A stretch of 64,000 nt of DNA from Mytilus galloprovincialis (lineage: Eukaryota > Mollusca > Bivalvia > Mytilida > Mytilidae), in contig NC_134838.1 of assembly GCF_965363235.1 (NCBI RefSeq), forward strand, positions 16,462,441 to 16,526,440, read 5' to 3'. Of the stretch, positions 1 to 12,826 are shown piece by piece; the first letter of the stretch is position 1; each line of letters opens with the position of its first letter. The position numbers and the translations under genes are program-made. Under the pieces are notes generated by a model. It did no database searches. It was given only the letters and a program-made list of their open reading frames with translations, and was not told the origin of the DNA.

Positions 1-618
1 ATTCATTTTTGTCTGTTCCTTCCATATTCTACTACCCGCTGATTAAAGATGATTTGCTAAAGAACATTATGTTTATTCAGTTTGTTATTCTGTACAACTT
101 GCAAAATTGGCAAACTGAAAGTAGATCAGAGTACCACAGAAGCTTACATGCAGCGTAAATGTATTATTCATGTATAACATTTGAATGTTATGATTTATGC
201 TGTAAAATATGATTTCTAAAAGCACGAAAATATATTTTTTAAACAGTGATACCGAACAGTTTTACTGATTTAGGACCATTTTAATAAAATTGCTTTCCCG
301 TGTGCGTTTTATTTTTCTAAAACGAAAGTAGACATATTCATACGCTATGAATATTATTTCTACCCGACAACAAACAACAGCAAATATCTTCAATATTTTT
401 CCTGCAGTATTTATGTTCAAATTTCATATTAACCATAAAATTATTCAAAATAGAATGATAATTTCTTTGTTACCAAAAAAAGAATCCCTTTTATTTACGT
501 CAACAAATGTGGAAGGATAATCAAATATTGATGTTGTTTGGTTAATGTTTTGGTGCAGAATTTCGTCAACAATGACCGATTAAATACCCTTCTTTGAATG
601 ACAAAATATTTGTGAGAA
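1..618 (+). promoter_or_regulatory. Upstream / 5' UTR region of RNF11
   Basis: AT-rich DNA directly upstream of the RNF11 start codon. I see no clear TATA box or CpG-rich core and no other open frame of note, so the transcription start cannot be placed. A CAG at 556-558 could be a splice acceptor for a leader exon, but no partner donor was identified. The last 21 bases hold a short upstream frame that is listed separately. Confidence 0.4.
598..615 (+). promoter_or_regulatory. Short upstream ORF before RNF11 (5 codons plus stop)
   Basis: An ATG at 598 opens a five-codon frame that stops with TGA at 613-615, three bases before the RNF11 ATG at 619. It is in the same phase as RNF11 but closed by its stop. 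If it lies in the mature leader it could reduce or regulate initiation at the main start. Whether the transcript includes it is unknown. Confidence 0.35.
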
Positions 619-3600
619 ATGGGCAACTGTTTCAAAACACCAAGTACGGACGATATTACGCTGTTACATGACAATGACAGCCAAGATGGAACTCAGCAGG
701 CAGCTCCTGTTCCAGTTGGACCTCCACCACCATATCAGGTAAATATTTCCCATTTTATTGTCATCATGAGGAATGTACGAGAACCAAAAAAACATTTATT
801 TTTCAGTAATACTAGAATTTAATGTATAATTGTGATATTTTGAAAAAAAGTCTTAGCTGATGTCAGTGTTAGTATAATAAATGTACCCCAGGATCAGCTG
901 ATCTTGACAACAAAGACAGTCTATGTCCTATTTTTAGAACAGTGACACACAAAAACACATGGACCTGTAAACAATGAATGTTTCTGCATAATATTAAAAT
1001 TCATTTTGGTTCATAAATAATGTCAGTTTTAAAATTTTCACATATGATCTAGCGTATGTTTATAAAATTTATTTTAAATACATCATTTTGTACATGTATA
1101 TAATATATACAGACTACAAAAATATACATTGTAAATGAAGGTTATTGTATATTTCACCTTCAGGAAAATGATCATTAAGATGACTATAATTTAGGAGACA
1201 CAGGATATAATTGTTTCAGATAGATAAGGATTTGTTTCAGGTTAGGGTATTGGTCAGTTACATGTAAGTATAACTCCTTTTGGGTATCAGGACCTCTAAA
1301 GTTAAAGAAATCCTAAACGTGTATTGACTACAGAAATTCATGGCCAATAACTGACAATAAGGGATGTGCAGTTATGTAATTGTGGGTCTAATAATCCACT
1401 TTCATGACATGTGGAAGAACATAGGCCTTCTTCTTTCAACTGCTCTGTCAGCTCTTAACACTTATACTTTTGTCTTGGTCATTTCAGGAGCGAGCTCCAG
1501 TGTATTATCCATCACCCAATGTCAGTCGTCCAGCTAATATGCTAACAGAAGATGAACAGATAAAGATTGCCCAGCGATTAGGTCTTATAAGTCATTTACC
1601 TACAGGAGTTTATGATGGGTGTAGTAAACGAGGAAAAGAGTAAGTTGCTACTATTTATACATGGTTGTCACTATCTCAGTGGTTACCTTGCCATGCTTTG
1701 TAAAAAAAAGAGTCATAAATTATTTATGTGCCTTATTTTTATGTGTATGAATATTATAGTAGTAATCTCACCATGGTACCTGGCTGAAATGGCTTGAGTT
1801 TTAAAAAATTAAAAGGTACAGTGTATCAAAAATGTCTGGCTCTCAGGCTCAATTTTTTTTGTAAAAACACATTTTCTGGCTGTTTTAAAACAGCTGTTGG
1901 AGGTTATATTTAAGTTTACATAAATTTTGGTACTGTCTACCTATATTTGTTTGAAAAGTGTATATTTAAGGATTTATTGATTTTGTGTTAACTAGTCATA
2001 AAAGAGTTCAATTGATTTATATTCCTTTTCTCTACCGTAAATAAACATACATAATTTATATTTTCTGTAAGTAGACAGGTTAAAGAAAAACACGCTTGGT
2101 TAACTATCTCTAAGTCTAGCTTTACTAAGCACTTTAATCATGTGACCTACTTATTATCATAAGGAAGTACTCATTTAGTAAACAGGAATTAGTTATGTAT
2201 TGTTTCATTTACATTATTTTGTCTAAACTTCCTGTAGAGGCCCCACATGCATTAAAAGGTTCATTTGAAGATCATTTTAAATTTTAAAGGCCAACAAAAA
2301 AATATTCATATTTTTACTGTCAGACTCACATGATGATAAAAAAATATTCATATTTTTTACTGTCACATGATGAAAAAAAATTAGGATGTTAAATACATTT
2401 GTAGGTAATTTATTTTAAATATTCATATTTTTACTGTCACATGATGACAAAAAAATAGGATTTTAAAAATAGCTAATTTATTTTACCTTAGCTAGTCTGT
2501 TGCACATACATTGTGTCCTTAAGAGTACTTAAAGGAAATGATGATAAAAATAGGGTAGGGGTTAAAATTGGGAAGTTTGAGTGACTGCACTAAGAAATAA
2601 TTTAAAGGACAGATATTGTAATAATATTCTTTGTTTCCTTTCTGATAAATTCAATTATTTTCGTGTTTCTGGCCTCAGACCACAATTATTCTTCTCCTTT
2701 TCTACAATGCATCTTTTGACAAAAGTCAAATTAAATTTTAAAAAATTTGCACCGCTTCAAACATGACATAAATGTAACTGCTTATATTTATATAGACCAT
2801 TATAAGTCCAATAAAATATATTTCTAGCACAATCCATCAGTGCTTTCTTTAAAACCTTATTTACATACCAATGGTAGGAAATGAATCTTGTATAAATGAC
2901 TTAGACCGACTAAGGCTATTGAGGGGTGGTTGGAGGGGTCCTGATCCGGAATCCTGGGCTTAAAAACATGAAATCCCAAGATGCAGAATTTAAAGAAATT
3001 TATATCCCAAATCCCAAAATCAAAAAATATATTCCCGGATCCCGTTAGGATCAATCCCCAAATCCCGAGCTTAAAAACACCCGATCCCGACGTCCTGAAA
3101 AAATATTCTGCCTCCCTCTAATCTCTACCCTACTTTCATTTTTGCCAAATCACTACTTTCACTTTCAACAATAAATTTGCATGCCCCATTTATGGGAATT
3201 ATGTTTTCTAGTCTGTGCATGCCTTCGTTCGTTCGTCCGTCCGTCTGTCCCACTTCAGGTTAAAGTTTTTGGTTGAGGTAGTTTTTGATGAAGTTGAAGT
3301 CCAATCAACTCGAAACTTAGTAAATATAGTGCCAATGTGGCATCCGTGTACTATGGACACATTCTTGTTTCCACATGTTTTACTTATTTTAATATATATA
3401 TGCAACTGGTATGACCCTTTAAATAGTAAACATTACAAAGAAAACAATAGACAGAATACAGAGAGCCTGTATATTTTAAAGTAGTATAATCGTAGTTTAC
3501 ATGTAGATATCATAAAGGCGAAAAATAATTGTCCTCTCTAAGGATGTATAATAGTTGTGGTTCTTGAGATCTAAAAACCATGATATGGCGAACGCTCTGA

Positions 3601-5580
3601 TTGGCTTATTTATTTTTCATTTTTGTTATCTATCATAGGATTGGTTGTAATTGTGCATGTTTCAAACCGGAAGTCTTATCTATAGATGACTAAATTCAGT
3701 CTGATGACAGAATCAATTTCCGGACTCCTTTTTTGTCGTTTTTCCCCAAAAATAACTTAATCTGAATAATCATAAGAATGGATGACAAACGCGATTATGC
3801 ATGTTACCTATAGAACACAGAGGCATGGTGATAAATTTATCATAGAAGGAAGAGAAGCGACACACAAAATGAGGTCTTCCCGTTTAATAGTATAGATGGA
3901 ATGCAATCAAAACAAACAAAGATAAAAAAAAAAGTGTTTTATTACTATTCGAATTTCAGTGTGCATAAAGAATGCAAAAAAATTACATGTAGCCCTTTTC
4001 TGTCTCACTAAATTCTTAATCATTTGTTACACTAGTGGAAAGTTCCTCATAAAAAGTTCATTTGCCAGATAAGAAGCCACTCCAAGAACAAGTGAGAGAA
4101 GAAAAATCTATACCATTAACAGTTAAGTGGTTAGAAAAAAAGCCACTTCAGACAATAGGTCATCCAATGAAAAGATTGATGGCTGATTTACTTTATATTG
4201 AGATAATATATATGCAGGAGTCAAGCCTACATTTTTGTCTAACCTTGGACTTTAGTCGAAAAAGCGAGACTGAGCGATCCTACATTCCTACGACGACAGA
4301 ATGTAGGATCTCTCAGTCTCGCTTTTTCGATATTCACTCTGTGGTTAAAGTTTTTGAAATTTTCATAACTTTCTGAAACTATCCTGGATTTCTACCAAAC
4401 TTGGACAGAAGCTTGTTTATGATCATAAGATAGTATCCAGAAGTAAATTTTGTAAAAATATAATTCCATTTTTTCCATATTTTACTTATAAATGGACTTA
4501 GTTTTTCTGCCAGGAAATATTACATTCACTCTGTGGTTAAAGTTTTTAAAATTTTAATAACCTTCTTTAACTATCCTGGGTTGGTACCAAACTTTGACAG
4601 AAGCTTGTTTATAATCTTAAGATAGTATCCAGAAGTAAATTTTGTAAAAAAATAAATCCATTTTTCCGTATCTTACTTTTAAATGGACTTAGATTTTCTG
4701 CCAGGAAACAACACATGAACTCTGTGGTTAAACTTTTTAAAATTTTAATAACTTTCTTATACTATTTTGGATTTGTACCAAACTTGGACAGAAGCTTCTT
4801 TATGATCAAAAGCTAGTATTTAGAATAAAATTTTGTAAAAAAATAAATCTTTTTTTTCATATTTTACTTTTAAATGGACTAAGATTTTCTGCCAGGAAAC
4901 AACACATTCACTCTGAGGCTAAACTTTTTAAAATTTTAATAACTGTCTTATACTATTTTGGATTTGTACCAAACTTGGACAGAAGCTTGTTTATGATTAA
5001 AAGCTAGTATCTAGAAGGACATTTTGTTTTCTTCCAGTTAACATTACATTCAGTCTGCAGTTAAAGTTTTTGAGCATTTATTAGATTCATAAACTATCCT
5101 GGATTTTTACCAAACTTGGACAAAAGCTTCCTACAATCAAAAGTTACATTTTATTGAATTATTTCCTTAATTTTGCTGAGCCTGTGATTAATAGAAAGGG
5201 CAAGACACTGGGTTCCACGGAACCCTTACAAATTTTTCTTACCCTGACCATCTTCCCTAGCCAAGGGTTACGATCCTGTCCCCTCCGCTCCTCTACACTC
5301 CAAGGTAGTGAATTGTAACCCTTGGCTAGCGAAGACGGACCCTGACAGACCTGAACATACATATGAAGCAATTTTAGATTGAATACTCATTTTGATTATT
5401 ATTTGTAGGTGTGCAATTTGTATGTGTGAGTTTGTTATGGGTGAAGCCTTACGCTATTTACCATGTATGCATGTGTACCACAAAGACTGTATAGATGACT
5501 GGTTGATGAGATCTTTTACTTGTCCATCTTGTTGTGAACCAGTAGATGCTGCACTTCTAACAACGTATGAAACTAATTGA
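619..5580 (+). CDS. RNF11: RING finger protein 11 (E3 ubiquitin ligase), 3 coding exons
   Basis: Coding exons are 619-738, 1488-1639 and 5409-5580, joined in phase to give 147 aa, close to the 154 aa I recall for vertebrate RNF11. The protein starts MGNC, a myristoylation/palmitoylation signal. It carries a PPPPY motif at residues 36-40, which in RNF11 binds WW domains of NEDD4-family ligases. A conserved block TEDEQIKIAQRLGLI follows. The C-terminal RING-H2 has zinc ligands C92, C95, C110, H112, H115, C118, C129 and C132, and the protein ends DAALLTTYETN, almost as in vertebrates. The family works at endosomes with ITCH, A20 and TAX1BP1 to tune NF-kB and TGF-beta signalling. Donors are GTAAAT and GTAAGT; acceptors end TTTCAG and TTGTAG. 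Intron 2 (3.8 kb) is filled with repeats. The gene converges on the PMP22-like gene. Confidence 0.95.
2290..2460. repeat. Short AT-rich direct repeat, 3 copies
   Basis: Three imperfect copies of a unit containing ATTCATATTTTTACTGTCA followed by CACATGATGA and an A-run lie within RNF11 intron 2. The spacing is irregular (about 40-80 bp). No coding content. Confidence 0.55.
2905..3115. repeat. Dispersed repeat with 'GATCCCG...CTTAAAAAC' motifs
   Basis: This stretch is built of recurring short words such as ATCCCGA, AATCCCAA and GCTTAAAAAC. It is unlike the AT-rich intron around it and resembles a family I know only loosely from bivalve sequence. No coding function seen. Confidence 0.4.
3176..3372 (+). 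repeat. Bivalve 'ATGCCCC' dispersed repeat, short copy
   Basis: It begins near ATGCCCCATTTATGGG, has a CGTTCGTTCGTCCGTCCG tract, then TTCAGGTTAAAGTTTTTGG, and ends ACACATTCTTGTTT. The same family recurs at 31849-32306 in this orientation and at 58583-58839 and 60464-60740 in the other. This copy is internally shortened compared with the one at 31849. It lies in RNF11 intron 2. Confidence 0.8.
4256..4330. repeat. Near-perfect hairpin, 32-bp arms
   Basis: Left arm 4256-4287 and right arm 4299-4330 are inverted copies that share AAAAAGCGAGACTGAG and CCTACATTC, with about two mismatches and an 11-base loop. It sits immediately before the 190-bp tandem array and may be that element's terminus. 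Confidence 0.85.
4331..5150 (+). repeat. Tandem array, about 190-bp unit, 4.3 copies
   Basis: Units begin near 4331, 4521, 4711, 4901 and 5041 with a variant of ATTCACTCTGTGGTTAAAG. Each then carries ACTATCCTGGAT, CCAAACTTGGACAGAAGCTT and CTGCCAGGAAA. The last unit is shortened. It lies in RNF11 intron 2. Such arrays are common in bivalve introns. The open frame at its start is a shadow of the repeat, not a gene. Confidence 0.85.
5240..5345. repeat. Foldback element around CTAGCCAAGGGTTAC
   Basis: Arms at 5246-5274 and 5311-5340 are inverted copies sharing CTAGCCAAGGGTTAC with a few mismatches, around a pyrimidine-rich loop. It ends about 65 bp before RNF11 exon 3 and its acceptor. Confidence 0.75.
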
Positions 5581-5624
5581 TGGTACATACTTAGTTATAA
5601 CATTCGGTGCTACTTGGATGAGGG

Positions 5625-5700
5625 AATAATTTGTTAACAGACTGTGATCTCACAAAGGTAGATAATTTGTTAACAGACTGTGATCTCACAAAGGGAGATA
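5625..5700 (+). repeat. Tandem 37-bp duplication in RNF11 3' UTR
   Basis: Two adjacent, almost identical copies of a unit containing TTTGTTAACAGACTGTGATC lie 45 bp after the RNF11 stop, followed at once by an AATAAA (5700-5705). This looks like a recent slippage duplication in the 3' UTR. Confidence 0.8.
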
Positions 5701-5705
5701 ATAAA
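5700..5705 (+). promoter_or_regulatory. Candidate polyadenylation signal AATAAA for RNF11
   Basis: This is the first AATAAA after the RNF11 stop codon. The region is AT-rich and several later AATAAA sites exist (for example near 6705), so the real cleavage site is uncertain and vertebrate RNF11 has a long 3' UTR. Confidence 0.35.
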
Positions 5706-8700
5706 ATGGGCTTTCAATATTGTTGCAATTTAAATGTTGCAGAAGATTAAGAAGTTGAATGTATTCTGAATTTTGTTATAATGTGAAGAAAGACATTTTT
5801 AGTCAGTGAAATTGTCCATTAGATTAGAAGTTGTGTAAAATGGCAGTCAAACACTTTAATTGTTTTTAAAAAAATAATCTAGAGTAATATCATAAGATTT
5901 GCAATACAAGGCAATTTTTAGCTTATTTTCAGAAAAAAATACTTGTGCAATGAAAACTTATGCATATAGTTGAATGTTTAGTTTGAGTATATGTGTGTGA
6001 TAATGTACATCTGTGATGGTATATATGTAACAAGTAATATAGGTCTGTTGTGTTTCATGTTTGTGTGTTTGTGTGTTAGTGCTAGTGTGTTCTTTTTCAT
6101 GATAAACTTAATTTCATATAAAGACATTTTTTTTTAATTAAAGACAATTTTTGCATTCCAAATTGATTGATTATTTCTTATTTTTGTTCAATATACATCT
6201 TCTTCAGTTTTGTCTGGGGAAAAATAATAGTTTTTTATTCAAAAATTCTTTCGTTTTAGTTTTATTGGGTTGTAGTTCTTAATATAATGAATTTAATACA
6301 AAAAATTTCAAAGTTTCTGTATTTTTATGAAATACAGTCTTCGTAAATATATAACTTGCTACAATTTTTTTGTGTTTTTTTGTCAATATTTTTTGGTGTT
6401 TTTTTCTCAATCTTTTGTCTGTTTCTAATAAACAAGATGGACAGCTGTGATAATGATATTTTGTTTAAGGTAATAACATATGAATTATTGATCATAAAAC
6501 AAATAATGTTAGAAATTTGCATAATGTTAATATTGATTTTTGAAATCCATCACAATCAGTATTGTGAAGATAGGAAAATATTATATTAGTCTGCAATATT
6601 GTAGATGTTATTCAGAATTATGAAATGGAAGATTTATAACATAAAGTTAATCTGTCTCTGTGTATTTAAGGAAGATTATAGACTTTTTAATGAAATAAAG
6701 ATATGTGTAACTAAGGGAAAACATTTTAATATTCTGTTTGAAAAAAGTATCTTATAAAATTGCAATGTCATATTTTGTGCCAAACAAATAATTGAAAAAA
6801 ATAGAATCTGCTATCCAACTATAAAGTAAATTATTTTGTCATAGGAATTTTTATTTAGTTATAGAACAGGGAAATTTATTTTGTTGTTTTAATTTTTTTC
6901 ATATATGACAGATGCATCCAAAATGTTGTGCTCTGTCTGGCCAATGCTATGAACTCATTAGTGGTATAGGTCAGAAATTGAGGAATAAAAATCCAAGTTT
7001 ATAAAAATCAATTTTATCTACCTTTACAGAGAATGTTAAACATTATGGAATTGTAGTAGAAAAGATTGAGTTTTGAATATTATTTGTTTTTCATTCTGTA
7101 TGAACTGGGATTTCATTTGATAGGACTTGTTTCTTTGTCTCTTTGACTTTCTCTGACTGGAAGGATGTTCATGTCTTTAAATGATCTGAAATATCTCCTT
7201 CAAATTAATTTGAAAATTCTGAAGTAAAAGAAAGACTCCAAAAATTTCCTTATTCCTATTTTTATTTAAAAGGATATGACAGATGTTTCTTTTTTTTTTT
7301 AAAGAAAGACATATCCACCTTATAGTATGCATCATTTGCATGATTTATTCAAATATAAATATGTAATGTGATATGTAAAAATATTAATCTATGAGACAGT
7401 ATTGCTGCATTTAATAAGACTCGCCAATTCTCCATAAATGCATTTGAATTATCTCTCTTTAGCTATTTTCGTCTTTATATTTGATCATGATATTATAGAT
7501 AGATGACATTGTAATTTCCATTACTGCATTTACACATGTTTGTGAGTGTTTGAATCTCCACAGATTCTGTAGTATGCAAGATTTATGTGTTTAAGATTAT
7601 CAATATAGAGTGTCCTCAGTCTAAGATAACTGCCTGTTCATGTTATTTTAATTTTATAGTAATTCAGATTAAAAAGTCTTAATATGTATATAAGTTTACA
7701 AAGGTTGCTAAACCATGATAAATTATCATCATTCAAAGTAGATATGCTTGTAAAATAGATTATGTTATTCTATAAGTTATCATAATTTAAAAATGAAAAT
7801 TCTTGTAAAATAGAAATTGTTATTGTATAAAGTTTGTCTTATTTTTGTGCAAGTGTTGAACATATAGGTCGTATGATGTCCTGGTTTTGTCCTTTTCAGT
7901 TGATACCTCTGAAAACAGTCCTTCAAACTGTGAATGGCCTTAGACTGAAAGTAGACAGATAGTTGTGTTTTAGAGAAGAATAAAATTCAGTTTCAGAAAA
8001 ATAATGGCAACACATATCTTAAACCATGTAAATGGCTAAATATCAAATTGGAAATTATAGATTAGTATTTCAGAGTCTTTATATGGCTTCTTTGATTTCT
8101 TTATAAATAAATAATCTTGAATGATCAAAGCCATGTTGTTGTGAAATGAAAGTACATAAATATATTGAACTTTCTGCTGAAATAAATATTCTGTCAGAAA
8201 GATTTACATATTTTTTTTTAAAACTTATTTTTGAGTGCAGTTTGTGAACTTTGTTAAGACTGCATCTAAATGAAGATTTAGACACTCTTTTTAAAATGTT
8301 CAATAGTTGAATTCATTATTGTATGTGATAAAAAATAGTATCAAAAGTATGGTTTGTCTGAAGTAATGATACAGTTTCAAACTTTCTTCTGCTGTCTTAT
8401 AATGTAAGTGTAAGTTGTAGATTAAGTTGTCTTTGTGTTTAAAATTGAAATCCTTCAGTCATTTAGAATCTGATTATGAAACCAATATACTGTAATATAT
8501 TATTACAATGTAATAACTTAATTACTTGATGTAAATATTATATTACAATGTTCATTGTAATAACTTATTACATGATGTAAAAAACTTATTACTCAATAAT
8601 AGCTTTCTTTCTTAAGTTTTGTTCATCAACCAAAAAAAAAATACAATATTTAGACAAATAAAACATACTTTAAAGTTAAATTCAAATAACATTTTGTTTT

Positions 8701-11140
8701 GGTAAGAATTATTTAATAGATAGTATTTTTTTCTTTCAATCCTTTAAACATCGCCATAACTATTATCATATCCATGTTGTTTTTGTAGAGTTCTATATTT
8801 ATTTACTGTTTTTACTTAGATGTTTTTTTTCTTTCTGTAAATCTCTATGATGTTTTATATACTTTGCCTTACTTTTGATTAAGTTTTAAGATAGAATTTT
8901 CAATGGGTATGCCAATTTTTTGTATACCCCTTCCAAATGCATTTCTCCATGTTTTATGCCTCAAATAGCAAATCAAGGGATGAAATGACACTGTCAAATA
9001 ATTTTGGTCATGAATTTTAAAGTAAAGTAGTGATTTGGTCCAGTTGAAAAAGGTTAAAAATTAGCACTTCAGAAGCTGTCAAAAGATTTCAAGACCCCCT
9101 TAACATAAAATTGTCCATATTTTGAGTGAGAGCCAATGAAGTTTTCTATAATTTTGATATAATTTGTCCCAAAAGTAGTACAACACATTGTAAAAATTTT
9201 ATTGAGAAAGCGCAGGTGGGATTTTTTTAATTTGCATTTATTGTCTAAAAAGAAATGCACTACGAAATAATTGTGGTCTCGGACCATAAGGGAGACAACT
9301 AAAAAGGAATCTTTAAATACAGGGTCAATTACGGGAATTGGCAAATAGACTATTATATAGGCAAATTTTCTCTATTCTTTGTTTTTTTGTCAATTATAAT
9401 TTATTCTTTATATTCAAATACCCCTTTTTTCTATTCTTTAGTTTTTTTGCTCAATTCTCTCTCTTTTTTTCTCTTTTTTTGCCAGTTTTCTCTATTTATT
9501 AAATTTCATCCAGACCCTCATAATCCATTGTGGGATTCAGTGAAGGGTCATTCTTTAATATTTTGATTCAAGGGCAAATGTTAAGATAGTTCTATATACT
9601 GTTGGGTGTTTTTTTTTTGTTTGTTAAATTTATTTATTAAGGTTAATGTTGTGTTAGATTATTCTGTTTTATTATCTTTATTATGTTATTAATATTTTAA
9701 GGTTTTTTGTTAATTTATGTAATCATATGTGTCGGTTTGTGATGTTCTTTGTATTATGATTTGTGTGTGCAAAATGTAGCTTTACTCTTTATAGTGGCTT
9801 TAAATTCTATACATCCATTTGCATTCAGTGCTGTGAACTCCATATCAAGAAAAGGTTTATAGGATCTGTAATACGAGCTTTCATGACTTTGATTACTTGT
9901 AAAATACTTTGATTACTTGTAAAATACTTGTTAAAAATCAATATATATGAATAAATTATAAAATGTACTGACTCTTAACAATTTCATAATGTTGGATACA
10001 AAAAGTGAAAACGGGTTTGTTTCTTTAAAAGAAGCCCAAAAAATAATTTATTTTTGGAGTTGTAAAGTATTATAATTGATAATGTTAAAATGTGGAAATT
10101 AAACATAACATATGCATCAATTTTAAACAGAGAATAAACTAACTGTAAAAAAACAACTTTAAAATAATTTAAAAATGTGAAAGATGGATTAACTCTTTTT
10201 CCAGGTCACAATTAAAGCAAAAATGGAACAACTGCTTAATTATTACATAAAATGATTCAATTATTTCTATTATCATGTTTTTTATTTATTTTTTATTTAC
10301 GATGGAAATAATAGCTGTGTTTCTCAGAAAATCAAATGACTTTTCATTTCAATCATTGTCCATTGTATGAGTGGTCATATTTAAAGTAATCGTTTTACAT
10401 GTTTTTTTTCATCTTGACTATGTTATATGATGTCTTTCTCTCACAATGTAATGTGAGATAGATAAATAAAAGATCTTTAAATATTATCTTTTATTTATTG
10501 CTTTATAGAATGAACCTGAAGTAAAATGTACCAGGCAAGGATTACTACCAAAAGTGATTGTTTTCTCCATGGACTCAGGCTAATCCTCTACCAATAAAAC
10601 TGGTAGCAAAAATATAGCCAAGCGTCTTACTGAAAGTTTATTATATACAGGGTTGTCTAACTTTTTGTTTTATTGAGAGGCAATATTCAACTCAGTTTTT
10701 ACCAATAGTTATATATACCTTGCTCATGTGGTAGAGAGCACATTTTGATCCTGCTTCCCAAATTATGTGCCATACTTTATTTCCTTGTTCAGTTCAGTGA
10801 TCAACCAATTCCTAGGTGGACAATGTAGGTTTTTGGGTAAAGATTGCACAAATGCAATCAAAACCCTATGTTGCTGTCTTGATATCTAAATCTTCCAAAT
10901 CTTATCACTACTACTTTTTGATACATAAAATATAGTACATTGATAATAAGAGTCTATACATCCTATCCATGAACATTTCTAGAAATTTATCAATGTAATA
11001 TATGCTCAAATATTCAAGGCACTAAATGATGTTACATCTGTCGAGAAAATTACATAACTTTTGCAAGGTGCAGGAATCTAATATCTGTTCTAAAAATATA
11101 AATGATGTCTTTGTTAAAGTCATCTTTAAAAATTGGAATT
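5706..11140. other. AT-rich non-coding stretch, no gene seen
   Basis: About 5.4 kb of AT-rich sequence with homopolymer runs and scattered short repeats (for example TTACAATG/TTACTTGATGTAA words at 8490-8590 and pyrimidine-rich TCTTTTTTT runs at 9360-9500). The frames present are short and of low complexity. Part may be RNF11 3' UTR. No RNA gene or structured element was recognised. Confidence 0.5.
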
Positions 11141-11269
11141 TAAACATATTTATTTAAAGAGGATTGTGAGTGGGGAGAGAAGGTTTCAACGAATGTAAAA
11201 CAATTTAAAAGAAAAAAACATTGATTTATGTACAAAAAAACAAAAACAAAACAAATATGATATACAGCT

Positions 11270-11890
11270 ACAAATGACAACCAATGAACTACAGGCTCCT
11301 GACTTGAAACAGGCACATACATAATGTGGCGGGGGTTAAACTACTTTGAAGGTGTCAACCCTCCCTAAACCTGAAACAGTAATATAACTGTACAACTAAC
11401 ATAGGAACAGTTGAAAAGGACTCAATCACATGCAAACAAGCAGAAACCAACACAGAGTGGACTTGGCAGGGTACTTTTACATACCCACAAAAAAGACACT
11501 AAGCACAGATCTGACAGGACTAACAGTTTATGATGACAGCTAATTCAAAGCCAGTAACAATAAAACAAATCCTGCATCTAAGACTAGAATACTCCTTTCC
11601 AAGAACAGAAAAGTAGGCTGAAAAGATCAAACAAATGTATGTTGTACGATGTGATATGATTGCCACTAGACAAAATTAACAACAACCACTGAACTATTGG
11701 CTTGGGACAGTCATACCCGTGAAAGTTTTGTAACAGCACAACATAAGAACAGACTAAGAATTTGACTCATTACAAAAAAAGGAAAAAAAAACAGACCCAG
11801 AGAACCAATGTAAGAGTGCTTTCAGTTACTCAAATCAAGTTGTAGACAGGCCTCAATTTCAATAAATAAGCCATATTCAAATGTTTTTTC
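11270..11890 (-). repeat. Mussel-type dispersed repeat, two adjoining partial copies
   Basis: It contains the words CTACAGGCTCCTGACTTG, GGCACATACATAATGTGGCG and GTATGATATGATTGCCACTA-like sequence, which I recognise as parts of one very common mussel repeat. A second partial copy starts near 11640 (CAACCACTGAACTATTGGC). Related pieces occur at 16165, 17490, 25545, 26690, 29270 and 37265. No intact reading frame remains, so I do not assign a transposon class. Confidence 0.7.
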
Positions 11891-11924
11891 GTATGGTATG
11901 GATAGGAGTATAATTATCATCTCC

Positions 11925-12215
11925 AGCTTTAGGTGGGGTTCGTGTTGCTCAGTGTTGTGTTTTGTATACTATTGGTTAGTCTTGTATGATTTTTAGTTTT
12001 AGTTTCTTGTGTATATTTCGGAGTGTTGTATGACGTCCATTATCACTGAACTAGTATACATTTTTGTTTAGGGGCCAGCTGAAGCACACCTACGGGTGTG
12101 GGAGTTTCTCGCAGCATTCAAGACCATTGGTGGCCTTTGGCTGTTGCCTGCTCTTTGGTCGGGTTGTTGTCTCTTTGACACATTCCCCATTTCCATTCTC
12201 AATTTTATTTGTCTA
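11925..12215 (+). repeat. Mussel-type dispersed repeat ('GGTCGGGTTGTTGTCTC' family)
   Basis: It runs from TATACTATTGGTTAGTCTTG to GACACATTCCCCATTTCC and includes GGGAGTTTCTCGCAGC and GGTCGGGTTGTTGTCTCTTT. Reverse copies of the end part are at 28570-28625 and 41095-41210, with a scrap at 42110-42150. The 107-aa open frame across it is a by-product of the repeat. Confidence 0.75.
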
Positions 12216-12359
12216 TTTGTCTTTTTCTTTTTAGCCATGGTGTTGTCTGTTTATTTTCAACTTATGAGTTTTAATGTCCATCTGGCATCTTTCGACCCTG
12301 TTTTACTATGCATCAGTGAAAATCACCTGGTTCCACTGTATGGGGGGCAATACCTTTTT

Positions 12360-12505
12360 ATGTTAACCTGTTTTGGCCTTTTTCAAGGTGTTGTTAACTG
12401 TTATCCGATATCAATTTAATCTGTTAACTGTTATCAGCAATTTTGCATTTGTTGTTAACAGTTTTTGCCAAAATCGAGGTGTTGTTAACATGTTAACGGA
12501 CCCCC
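12360..12505. repeat. GTTAAC-rich repeat cluster
   Basis: At least six GTTAAC palindromes occur within about 140 bp, mostly as TGTTGTTAAC or CTGTTAACTG, together with a near-inverted pair around TTTTGGCC and GCCAAAA. It probably belongs to a dispersed element, since such a cluster is not random. Family unknown. Confidence 0.5.
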
Positions 12506-12826
12506 GATTGCGCCCGCTCCTCTATATGAATAGAAATAATTATAAGAGGTCTCTTTAATGAAATGGATGAATATTGGTGTCTTTGTGTCACATCAAATCA
12601 ACATGGATTGTAACTTTATAAATGTATGTTGAAACCAATTTTAACTTTTTTAATCAAAATGAAATATAGGACACTTCTGTAGTATAGCCACACAAAAATT
12701 GTAGCAATCAGTAATCTAAATACGTTCCGTTTCTATCTAAGTGATCAACGATTACTCATAGGAGTCACTGCCCATTATCAAAATGCAATGCCAATTTACA
12801 CATTTAAGCCTATTGTCCTGAAAATG

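Noticed and set aside
3208-3484. Overlapping frames on both strands near 3200-3480
   Set aside because: They follow the 'ATGCCCC' dispersed repeat, whose other copies show the same translation without a gene context.
12096-12419. 107-aa plus-strand frame with hydrophobic segments
   Set aside because: It lies over the mussel-type repeat that recurs at 41095 and 28570, and its apparent membrane helices are repeat translation.
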